DNA of 18,779 bases from UBA3774 sp045600025 (GTDB lineage: Bacteria > Bacillota > Clostridia > Lachnospirales > Lachnospiraceae). Where the stretch lies: assembly GCA_045600025.1 (NCBI GenBank), contig JAZRXC010000062.1, positions 1-18,779 on the forward strand, written 5' to 3'. How positions within the stretch are numbered: the stretch's first letter is position 1; every line of letters starts with the position of its first letter. The position numbers and the translations under genes are program-made. Below, piece by piece: positions 1-7,077 of this stretch. Under the pieces are notes generated by a model. The model did not search any database and had not been told where the DNA came from. It was given only the letters and a program-made list of their open reading frames with translations.

Positions 1-279
1 AAAGCAAGCGAACTGATATCGGCCATAGAAGAAAAGCAACTGCTTCAGCCGGTATTTGCAGATGGCGATCACAGAGACATTCAGGTTTATATAGGTGAAG
101 AGGTTCCGGTTGACACCATGAAGAACTGCAGCGTGGTTACGGCAACATATGAGCTCGGCAGCGGTGTATGCGGTAAGATCGGAATAATCGGACCTAAGCG
201 AATGGATTATGAAAAAGTTGTAAATACACTGAAAGAGACGATGTCTCAGTTGGATGATATATTTTTAAAACAGGAGTAA
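1..279 (+). CDS. hrcA: HrcA heat-inducible transcription repressor, C-terminal part (5' end outside window)
   Basis: The reading frame is open from base 1 to a TAA at 277-279 and gives the last 92 residues of a protein. HrcA is usually near 340-350 residues, so this is about the last quarter. Known family role: HrcA dimers bind the CIRCE inverted repeat and repress the dnaK and groE operons, with activity tuned by GroEL. The visible part shows the HrcA ending, with the segment TYELGSGVCGKIGIIGPKRM followed by a terminal helix that runs DYEKVVNTLKETMSQLDD. The gene lies 3 nt before grpE, in the standard Firmicutes order hrcA-grpE-dnaK-dnaJ. The DNA-binding domain and any CIRCE operator would lie upstream of the window, so operon control cannot be read here. 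The gene is cut only by the window edge, with no sign of decay. Confidence 0.93.
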   Translation, partial: KASELISAIEEKQLLQPVFADGDHRDIQVYIGEEVPVDTMKNCSVVTATYELGSGVCGKIGIIGPKRMDYEKVVNTLKETMSQLDDIFLKQE

Positions 280-282
280 GAC

Positions 283-852
283 ATGGGTAAGAAAAACAAA
301 GAAACCGGCAAACAGCCTGAACAGGAAGTAAAAGAAGAACAGGTAACAGAAGAGCAGGTAACCGAGGAAAAGTCAGAAGAGAAAAAAGAGAAGGCCGCAG
401 AACCGGAAAAGAGTGAGCTGGATCTTGCAAAAGAAGAAATAGCAGCTCTGAATGATAATTACAGACGTAGCCTTGCAGAATTTGACAATTACAGAAAGCG
501 CACGGATAAGGAAAAAGCAGCACGTTTTGATATGGGAGTTAAAAGTGTGGTTGAAAAGCTTCTCCCGGTAGTAGATAACTTCGAAAGAGGTCTTGCCACA
601 ATAGAGGGTGATAAGGATGCATTTGCGGAAGGTATGGAAAAAACCTACAAGCAGTTACTTGATATGCTGAGTTCACTTGGTGTAACGCCGATTGAAGCTA
701 TCGGGCAGAAATTCAATCCGGACCTTCACAATGCGGTAATGCATATCGAAGATGAGAATGAGCCCGAGAACACAATAGTGGAAGAATTCCAGAAGGGTTA
801 CAAGCTCGGAGATACAGTAGTCAGATACAGTATGGTCAAGGTGGCCAATTAA
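283..852 (+). CDS. grpE: GrpE nucleotide exchange factor
   Basis: A protein of 189 residues, normal for GrpE. It releases ADP from DnaK and so resets the chaperone cycle in the cytoplasm. Residues 1-48 are rich in Lys and Glu and probably disordered. Residues about 48-100 form the long dimerising helix (RRSLAEFDNYRKRTDKEK at 61-78). The C-terminal beta domain carries the family signature, from FNPDLHNAVMHI (144-155) to KGYKLGDTVVRYSMVKV (171-187). The ATG at 283 follows the hrcA stop by 3 nt and has an AGGAG site overlapping the hrcA end (272-276), which suggests translational coupling. The N-terminal region holds a near-perfect 15-bp tandem duplication (334-363) giving EEQVT twice, in keeping with a poorly constrained tail. 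Confidence 0.97.
   Translation: MGKKNKETGKQPEQEVKEEQVTEEQVTEEKSEEKKEKAAEPEKSELDLAKEEIAALNDNYRRSLAEFDNYRKRTDKEKAARFDMGVKSVVEKLLPVVDNFERGLATIEGDKDAFAEGMEKTYKQLLDMLSSLGVTPIEAIGQKFNPDLHNAVMHIEDENEPENTIVEEFQKGYKLGDTVVRYSMVKVAN
334..363 (+). repeat. 15-bp tandem duplication in grpE
   Basis: Two adjacent 15-bp units, GAAGAACAGGTAACA (334-348) and GAAGAGCAGGTAACC (349-363), match at 13 of 15 positions and encode EEQVT-EEQVT in the acidic disordered tail of GrpE. It is in frame and looks like simple slippage in a tolerant region. Confidence 0.8.
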
Positions 853-904
853 CATAGTACATTAACGCGCATAAGCGCACATCATATTTTAGGAGGAAGA
901 AACA

Positions 905-2764
905 ATGAGTAAGATTATCGGTATTGATTTAGGAACTACAAACAGTTGCGTAGCAGTAATGGAAGGCGGCAAGCCTACCGTTATAGCCAACACAGAAGGC
1001 GTTCGTACAACTCCTTCGGTAGTAGCATTCACAAAGACAGGGGAGAGACTCGTCGGTGAGCCCGCTAAGCGTCAGGCAGTAACAAATGCCGACCGCACGA
1101 TTTCATCAATCAAGAGAGAGATGGGTACCAATTATAAGGCATCTATCGACGGCAAGCAGTACACTCCTCAGGAGATTTCCGCAATGGTACTTCAGAAGCT
1201 TCGTGCTGATGCAGAGAGCTACCTTGGTGAGAAGATTACGGAAGCGGTTATAACCGTTCCTGCATACTTCGATGACGCACAGCGTCAGGCAACAAAGGAT
1301 GCCGGACAGATTGCAGGTCTTGATGTTAAGCGTATCATCAACGAGCCTACAGCTGCTGCTCTTGCATATGGTCTTGACAATGGTCAGGAACAGAAGATTA
1401 TGGTTTACGACCTCGGCGGTGGTACATTTGATGTTTCTATCATCGAAATCGGTGACGGCGTAATTGAAGTTCTTGCAACAAATGGTGATACCAGACTCGG
1501 CGGCGATGACTTTGATAACAAGCTTGTTAACTACATGCTCGCTGAATTCAAGAAGAATGAAGGCGTAGATCTTTCAAATGATAAGATGGCTATGCAGAGA
1601 CTTAAGGAAGCAGCTGAAAAGGCTAAGAAAGAGCTTTCAACCGCTACCACAACCAACATAAATCTTCCGTTCATCACAGCGACTTCTGACGGCCCTAAGC
1701 ACTTTGATATGAACCTTTCAAGAGCAAAGTTTGATGAGCTTACTGCTGATCTCATTGACAGAACCGTTATCCCGGTTAACAATGCTCTTAAGGATGCAGG
1801 ACTTTCTGCTTCAGAGATTGACAAGGTTCTTCTCGTAGGTGGTTCGACTCGTATTCCGGCAGTTCAGGATAAGGTTAAACAGCTTACCGGCAAAGAGCCC
1901 AGCAAGAGCCTTAACCCCGATGAGTGCGTAGCACTCGGCGCTTCAATCCAGGGCGGCAAGCTCAGCGGTGAAGGCGGAGATGCAACAGGAGTTCTTCTCC
2001 TTGATGTAACTCCTCTGTCACTTTCAATTGAAACCATGGGTGGCATTGCAACCAGACTGATTGAGAGAAATACAACTATTCCTACAAAGCATAGTCAGGT
2101 ATTCTCAACAGCAGCTGACAACCAGACTGCAGTAGATATCAATGTACTTCAGGGTGAGCGTGAATTTGCAAGGGACAACAAGTCACTCGGTCAGTTCCGT
2201 CTTGACGGTATCCCGCCCGCACGTCGCGGAGTTCCTCAGATTGAAGTTACTTTCGATATCGATGCAAATGGTATCGTAAATGTATCTGCTAAGGATCTCG
2301 GAACCGGTAAGGAACAGCACATTACTATCACTGCCGGATCCAACATGTCTAAGGATGACATCGACAAGGCCGTTAAGGAAGCTGCGGAATTTGAGGCACA
2401 GGACAAGAAGCGTAAGGAAGGCATAGATGCCCGTAACGACGCAGACGCAATCGTATTCCAGACCGAGAAGGCTATGGAAGAAGTAGGAGATAAGCTTGAT
2501 GCAGGTCTTAAGTCTCAGGTAGAGTCCGACATAGCAGCATTAAAGTCTAAGATTGATGCAGTTAAGGATAAGGATGAACTGACAGATTCTGAGATTCAGG
2601 ATCTTAAGGATGGTCGTGAGCAGCTCATGAAGAGTGCTCAGCAGCTCTTCGCCAAAGTGTATGAAAATGCACAGGGCGCACAGGGTGCGCAGGGACCTAC
2701 CCCTGAAGGTCAGACCGGCAATCCCAACGATGACGTTGTAGATGCTGATTTCAAAGAAGTATAA
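905..2764 (+). CDS. dnaK: DnaK (Hsp70) molecular chaperone
   Basis: A protein of 619 residues, the usual size of Firmicutes DnaK. It binds and releases unfolded peptides in an ATP-driven cycle with DnaJ and GrpE. The ATPase domain shows the phosphate-1 motif IDLGTTNSCV (7-16), phosphate-2 VYDLGGGTFDVS (167-178) and the adenosine motif VLLVGGSTRIPAVQ (308-321). The interdomain linker is VLLLDVTP (363-370), followed by the peptide-binding domain and the helical lid. The tail has three GAQ-type units and ends in DDVVDADFKEV, close to the conserved bacterial EVVDADF ending. A strong AGGAGGAAG site (891-899) precedes the ATG. The 52-nt gap after grpE contains only a short GCGC-ATAA-GCGC inverted repeat. 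The CTT- and AAG-rich codon choice is consistent with high expression. Confidence 0.99.
   Translation: MSKIIGIDLGTTNSCVAVMEGGKPTVIANTEGVRTTPSVVAFTKTGERLVGEPAKRQAVTNADRTISSIKREMGTNYKASIDGKQYTPQEISAMVLQKLRADAESYLGEKITEAVITVPAYFDDAQRQATKDAGQIAGLDVKRIINEPTAAALAYGLDNGQEQKIMVYDLGGGTFDVSIIEIGDGVIEVLATNGDTRLGGDDFDNKLVNYMLAEFKKNEGVDLSNDKMAMQRLKEAAEKAKKELSTATTTNINLPFITATSDGPKHFDMNLSRAKFDELTADLIDRTVIPVNNALKDAGLSASEIDKVLLVGGSTRIPAVQDKVKQLTGKEPSKSLNPDECVALGASIQGGKLSGEGGDATGVLLLDVTPLSLSIETMGGIATRLIERNTTIPTKHSQVFSTAADNQTAVDINVLQGEREFARDNKSLGQFRLDGIPPARRGVPQIEVTFDIDANGIVNVSAKDLGTGKEQHITITAGSNMSKDDIDKAVKEAAEFEAQDKKRKEGIDARNDADAIVFQTEKAMEEVGDKLDAGLKSQVESDIAALKSKIDAVKDKDELTDSEIQDLKDGREQLMKSAQQLFAKVYENAQGAQGAQGPTPEGQTGNPNDDVVDADFKEV
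2669..2695 (+). repeat. Three 9-bp tandem units in the dnaK tail
   Basis: Units GCACAGGGC, GCACAGGGT and GCGCAGGGA lie head to tail and encode AQG-AQG-AQG in the flexible C-terminal tail of DnaK, after the lid helices. Gly-, Gln- and Pro-rich tails of this kind are common and variable in DnaK. Confidence 0.75.
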
Positions 2765-2797
2765 GGTTTCAGAACCAATAGAATAACTTATGCCAAT

Positions 2798-2817
2798 GGG
2801 CGGCCGGCAGGCCGCCC
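2798..2817 (+). other. GC-rich stem-loop in the dnaK-dnaJ spacer
   Basis: A perfect 8-bp stem, GGGCGGCC (2798-2805) and GGCCGCCC (2810-2817), has a GGCA loop. No T run follows, so it is not a canonical intrinsic terminator. It lies 33 nt after the dnaK stop and 37 nt before dnaJ. By position it could stabilise the 3' end of a processed dnaK message or partly attenuate transcription, giving more DnaK than DnaJ; this is inference. Confidence 0.6.
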
Positions 2818-2854
2818 GAAGGCGTGTAAATACTAACATATAAGGAGCCTTGTT

Positions 2855-3964
2855 ATGGCTGAACAAAAAAGAGATTGTTACGAGGTGTTAGGCATCTCGA
2901 AAGATGCAGATGATGCCGCGATAAAAAAAGCATACAGAACACTTGCAAAAAAATACCATCCTGACGCAAACCCAGGAGATAAAGAAGCAGAAGCTAAGTT
3001 TAAAGAGGCTTCTGAAGCTTACGCTATTTTAATAGATCCTGATAAACGCAGCAAATATGACCAATTCGGACATGCTGCATTTGACAATATGGGACCCGGC
3101 GGCGGAGCAAGCTACGCTGACATGAATGACATATTCAGCGAGTTTTTCGGAGGCGGCGGTATGGGAGATATCTTCGGGAGTATGTTCGGAGGCGGCGGCC
3201 GTCAGAGAGCAAATGCTCCTATGCAGGGCGCAAGCGTACGCGCAGCAATTCGCATAAGTTTTGATGAATCCATAAAAGGCTGTAAGAAAACTCTGTCACT
3301 TAACTTAAAGGATGATTGCCCGCATTGTCACGGAACGGGAGCAAAGGAAGGGACTTCTCCGGTTACCTGCGGCAAGTGTGGCGGCAGCGGCGTTGTAATG
3401 ACCCGTCAGCAGACCATGTTCGGAATGATGCAGAGCCAGGCGGCATGTCCTGACTGCCACGGAACAGGAAAAATCATCAAGGAGAAGTGCTCACATTGTC
3501 ACGGAAGCGGATATGTACAGAATCGTCAGAACATTGAAGTGGAAATACCTGCCGGTATTGATGACGGTCAGAGCGTTCGCGTAAGAGGAAAGGGAGAGCC
3601 GGGAGTAAACGGTGGCCCGAGAGGAGACCTTTTAGTACAGGTTGAGATAGTGCCCAGCCCGCTTTTTGCACGTGAAGGCATGGATATATTCTCAAACAGA
3701 GAGATATCGATAGTGCAGGCAGCGCTCGGAGATACGATCAGAATCCCCACTGTAGACGGCGAAGTAGAGTACACACTGAAGCCCGGAACTCAGCCTGAAT
3801 CGCGTATCAGACTTCGCGGAAAGGGAGTTCCGTACGTACGCGACCCCAGACAGCGCGGAGATCACTACGTGACATTTGTGGTAAAGATTCCGGAAAAATT
3901 AAGCAAAAAACAAAAAGATGCGCTTATCGAATTTGATAAAACGATGGGCGGCACAAGAGGCTGA
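2855..3964 (+). CDS. dnaJ: DnaJ (Hsp40) co-chaperone
   Basis: A protein of 369 residues with the full type I DnaJ layout. The J domain (about 5-70) has HPD at 35-37, the site that stimulates DnaK ATPase. A Gly/Phe-rich region follows at about 78-116. The zinc domain has four complete CxxCxGxG repeats with cysteines at 155/158, 172/175, 198/201 and 212/215. The rest is the two-part substrate-binding and dimerisation region (FAREGMDIF... to VVKIPEKLSKKQ). A TAAGGAG site (2841-2847) precedes the ATG. DnaJ delivers unfolded clients to DnaK in the cytoplasm. It closes the heat-shock operon: an extended -10 promoter for the next gene begins 5 nt after the stop codon. The rRNA and ribosomal-protein methyltransferase genes (prmA, rsmE) that often follow dnaJ in Firmicutes are absent here. 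Confidence 0.98.
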   Translation: MAEQKRDCYEVLGISKDADDAAIKKAYRTLAKKYHPDANPGDKEAEAKFKEASEAYAILIDPDKRSKYDQFGHAAFDNMGPGGGASYADMNDIFSEFFGGGGMGDIFGSMFGGGGRQRANAPMQGASVRAAIRISFDESIKGCKKTLSLNLKDDCPHCHGTGAKEGTSPVTCGKCGGSGVVMTRQQTMFGMMQSQAACPDCHGTGKIIKEKCSHCHGSGYVQNRQNIEVEIPAGIDDGQSVRVRGKGEPGVNGGPRGDLLVQVEIVPSPLFAREGMDIFSNREISIVQAALGDTIRIPTVDGEVEYTLKPGTQPESRIRLRGKGVPYVRDPRQRGDHYVTFVVKIPEKLSKKQKDALIEFDKTMGGTRG

Positions 3965-3968
3965 TTTG

Positions 3969-3977
3969 TGGTATAAT
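3969..3977 (+). promoter_or_regulatory. Extended -10 promoter for the ftsK-murE-murF-priA-def cluster
   Basis: TGGTATAAT is a perfect extended -10 (TGN-TATAAT) placed just after the dnaJ stop. The -35 position 17 nt upstream (CGGCAC) is poor, as is usual for extended -10 promoters. The predicted start near 3984 leaves about 20 nt before the GTG of the translocase gene, with its AAAGGAGA site at 3991-3998. Confidence 0.6.
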
Positions 3978-4004
3978 CTTCTGTAAGGACAAAGGAGAAA
4001 AAAA

Positions 4005-7000
4005 GTGGCGCAGAAAAAAACCTCTAAAAAGAAAAAAACGTCATCAAAAGGGCGTGAAATAAAATCCATGCCGATAGTGGCCAAGAACAAGCCACAATCA
4101 AAGAAGAAAGAAAGCGGCATAGGGAGAGATATAGCTATACTTGTATGCATAGCTATAGCTTTCATTCTGTTTTTCGGTGATTTAAATATCGGCGGAAATA
4201 TCGGAGCGGCACTGGGAAGTTACCAGTTCGGACTTTTCGGAATACTTGCTTATGTATTCCCTTTTGTGTTCCTGTTTGTGGCAATATATCTAATTATAAA
4301 ATTCAAGGAGCAACCTTGGCTTTCGGTAGGCAAGATGCTCCTTGTTATTATTATTTTCATAGCGCTTTGCGGAATAGCGGAATTAATCTGCGGCAAAGGT
4401 GCAGACGGTTCGCTTAGTCTTAAGAACTATTATGACGTCGGAAGAAAAGGTATAAACGGCGGTATGGTGGGAGGAGCATTATTCGAACTGCTTTATCCTT
4501 CTATCGGAAGACTTGCATCCTACGCAATCCTTGTGGTTATGACAATCATATGCTTTGTCCTTACTACGGGCAAATCATTCTTTGCGCCTTTAAAGAGCGG
4601 CAGTGAAGCAGTTAAAGATCGTGTTAACAGCAGAAATGAGTTTTCAAGAGAACGCGATGAATTGCGTGAAGCAAAGAGAGAATTAAAGCGCGAGAAAAAA
4701 CGTGCGGCTTATGAGAAAAAACTTGCCAAGGCTCAGGCTGAGGCTGATTCATATAAGACAGGAAGACTGGCACAGCGTGTATCCGGAGTTTCAATGAGTG
4801 AAACAGGAATTCCGGCAGAGGCTGCCGCGCCTACGGCGCAGGGCCCCGCCGGACAGGCGGATGTGCCGGAGACTCCCACAATAGGCCCGGAAGCTGTTGC
4901 CGCCGGCGAGGCCCGTGCGAAGGCCGCCGCAGCGGCCTTCGCAGGCAGCCTCGGGTTGCAGATCCATCGTACTCCTGCTGATGCCGCCATGCTTGATGAA
5001 AACGGCGAGATGAACTTATCCGGAATCAACTTCACCGGACAGATTAGCGGAGATAAGCAGGAATCCCCCGCACGCCCCAGAGTGAGAGGAGTTGAGCAGG
5101 TTACCATAGAGCAGCCTTATCAGCCGAAAGAACCCGAAGCATACGTACAGCAGGCAGAACCTGTACAGCCTGCGGAAGCATTTGAAAATACACAAAGACA
5201 GTTTATTATGGCACCTCATGATGAGAGGACCATATCTGAGATAGAATCAGAAGATATTCCTTTTGAGGAAGATATTACAGAACCCGTTGATATATCTGGT
5301 TTCGATTCTGCAGCTCTTGATGAAGCTTCTCCTGAAGAAGCACTTTCAATGATTAAAAGTAAAAACACTTTTACCGAAACTCAAAGAAAACCTTCATCAC
5401 CAAGACCCGAAAGAAAACCTCAAGTTTCATCAAAGCCTGCGTCAACAGAGAGCATTTTCGGCGAGCATAAAACCGATCCTTCGGCTTCATCCGGCGCAGT
5501 ATTCTCAGATCCATCGACTGCACCTAAGGTTGTTCGCCCCAAGAAGATTAAGACATATAGGATGCCTCCGGTTTCGCTCCTTACTAAGGGAGCTGGAAAG
5601 GTTGTAGTCGGCAACGGCGAGCTTCGCAACACAGCGGAGATTCTTGAAAATACACTTCGTACTTTCGGTGTAGGTGCACAGGTTACGGATATCAGCTGCG
5701 GTCCTACGGTTACGCGTTACGAGCTTCATCCCGATCAGGGCATTAAGGTCAGCCGCATTGTTGCCCTGACTGATGATATTAAGCTTGCGCTTGCTGCGTC
5801 AGAGATACGTATTGAAGCACCCATTCCCGGCAAGGCTGCAGTCGGAATCGAAGTTCCGAACAGCCAAAACGCAACGGTTTATTTCCGCGAGATGATCGAA
5901 TCCGAGGAATTCAAAAAATCAAAATCAAAGCTTGCATTTGGTATCGGTCGCGATATAGCAGGCAAGGTTATCATAGGCGATATAGCCAAGATGCCTCACC
6001 TTCTTATAGCGGGCTCAACCGGTTCCGGTAAATCCGTCTGCATAAACACACTCATTTTGAGCATTCTGTATCATGCAACACCCGATGAGGTTAAGTTCAT
6101 CATGATTGACCCTAAGATGGTAGAACTTAAGCCTTACAATAGTATTCCTCATATGATGGTACCTGTTGTTACGGATCCGAAGAAGGCAGCCGGTGCGCTT
6201 AACTGGGCAGTCGCAGAGATGGCTGATCGTTATCAGCGCTTCGCAGATATGAATGTTCGCGATATAGCTTCATATAATGAGAGAGTAGAAGAGATTCTCG
6301 GAAGCTGGGAAAGTGATAATCATGAAGAGGATGAGTTACGTCCTGAAAAGATGTCACAGATAGTTATCATCGTAGATGAGCTTGCAGACCTTATGATGAC
6401 ATCACCGAGAGAAGTTGAAGATGCAGTCTGCCGTCTTGCTCAGCTTGCGAGAGCAGCAGGAATTCACCTTGTTCTTGCAACTCAGCGTCCTTCTGCAAAT
6501 GTTATCACCGGCCTTATCAAGGCCAATGTTCCTTCAAGAATATCATTTGCGGTTTCATCCGGGATAGATTCAAGAATCATCATCGACATGACCGGTGCGG
6601 AAAAACTTCTCGGTAAGGGCGATATGCTCTATGCACCGCTCGGTATTCCGAAGCCTATCAGAGTACAAGGCTCATTTGCCTCTGACGAAGACAGAGATGC
6701 GGTAATTGATTACTGGTCAAATTTGCGTGATGAGACAAACGATGCAAAAGGCAAAGAAATCCTGCAGAAGATGGCGCAGGCAAGTGCTGCCGGTTCTGAA
6801 TCATCAGCCGGAGCTTCCGGTGCGTCAGGCTATGATGAACTCTTTGAATCCTGCGGAAGATATATCATTGAAGCGGAGAAAGCTTCCATCGGCAATCTTC
6901 AGAGAAAGTTCCAGATCGGTTTTAACCGCGCCGCAAGAATCATGGATCAGCTCGCCGAAGCGGGCGTCGTAGGTCCTGAGGCAGGAACAAAAGCCAGAGA

Positions 7001-7052
7001 GATTCTTATGACCATTCCGGAATTTGAAGAGCTTCTCGCCAATTTGCAATAA
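4005..7052 (+). CDS. ftsK: DNA translocase FtsK/SpoIIIE
   Basis: A membrane-anchored ATP-driven DNA pump of 1015 residues that clears chromosome from the division septum; in spore formers the same family (SpoIIIE) fills the forespore. After a very basic N-terminus (1-40) come about four membrane segments (42-58, 76-98, 110-128, 170-187), a charged, probably helical stretch (210-245) and a long low-complexity linker (250-515). The motor shows Walker A GSTGSGKS (670-677) and Walker B IVIIVDELAD (786-795), and the C-terminal gamma winged helix (about 943-1010) would read DNA polarity. It is longer than the usual ~750-800 residues because of the linker, which contains a GC-rich alanine island at about 266-318. 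The start is GTG at 4005, chosen for its AAAGGAGA site 6 nt upstream. The gene begins its own transcription unit after dnaJ. FtsK and SpoIIIE function cannot be told apart from sequence alone. Confidence 0.95.
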   Translation: MAQKKTSKKKKTSSKGREIKSMPIVAKNKPQSKKKESGIGRDIAILVCIAIAFILFFGDLNIGGNIGAALGSYQFGLFGILAYVFPFVFLFVAIYLIIKFKEQPWLSVGKMLLVIIIFIALCGIAELICGKGADGSLSLKNYYDVGRKGINGGMVGGALFELLYPSIGRLASYAILVVMTIICFVLTTGKSFFAPLKSGSEAVKDRVNSRNEFSRERDELREAKRELKREKKRAAYEKKLAKAQAEADSYKTGRLAQRVSGVSMSETGIPAEAAAPTAQGPAGQADVPETPTIGPEAVAAGEARAKAAAAAFAGSLGLQIHRTPADAAMLDENGEMNLSGINFTGQISGDKQESPARPRVRGVEQVTIEQPYQPKEPEAYVQQAEPVQPAEAFENTQRQFIMAPHDERTISEIESEDIPFEEDITEPVDISGFDSAALDEASPEEALSMIKSKNTFTETQRKPSSPRPERKPQVSSKPASTESIFGEHKTDPSASSGAVFSDPSTAPKVVRPKKIKTYRMPPVSLLTKGAGKVVVGNGELRNTAEILENTLRTFGVGAQVTDISCGPTVTRYELHPDQGIKVSRIVALTDDIKLALAASEIRIEAPIPGKAAVGIEVPNSQNATVYFREMIESEEFKKSKSKLAFGIGRDIAGKVIIGDIAKMPHLLIAGSTGSGKSVCINTLILSILYHATPDEVKFIMIDPKMVELKPYNSIPHMMVPVVTDPKKAAGALNWAVAEMADRYQRFADMNVRDIASYNERVEEILGSWESDNHEEDELRPEKMSQIVIIVDELADLMMTSPREVEDAVCRLAQLARAAGIHLVLATQRPSANVITGLIKANVPSRISFAVSSGIDSRIIIDMTGAEKLLGKGDMLYAPLGIPKPIRVQGSFASDEDRDAVIDYWSNLRDETNDAKGKEILQKMAQASAAGSESSAGASGASGYDELFESCGRYIIEAEKASIGNLQRKFQIGFNRAARIMDQLAEAGVVGPEAGTKAREILMTIPEFEELLANLQ
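4821..4950 (+). other. GC-rich, hairpin-rich island inside the ftsK linker
   Basis: A hand count gives 99 G or C in these 130 bases, about 76%, against about 35% in a 60-base stretch later in the same linker (5221-5280). It encodes an Ala/Gly/Pro-rich segment (about residues 273-315). It contains several close inverted repeats: GCGCC-TAC-GGCGC (4827-4839), CCGCC-GGACA-GGCGG (4846-4860) and the perfect 12-bp repeat listed separately. The reading frame stays open, so it behaves as an in-frame insert or expansion in a tolerant region. Confidence 0.7.
4916..4943 (+). repeat. Perfect 12-bp inverted repeat in ftsK coding sequence
   Basis: TGCGAAGGCCGC (4916-4927) pairs exactly with GCGGCCTTCGCA (4932-4943) across a CGCA loop. 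It encodes RAKAAAAAFA (residues 304-313). The arms share the word AGGCCGCC with the intergenic stem-loop at 2798-2817, which is weak evidence for a common dispersed palindromic element. Confidence 0.85.
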
Positions 7053-7077
7053 ACTCGCCATTACGAAAGGGTGACTT

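Noticed and set aside
6706..6972. Second plus-strand frame of 88 codons inside ftsK
   Set aside because: It overlaps the conserved C-terminal part of the translocase, including the gamma domain, in another frame; no coding evidence.
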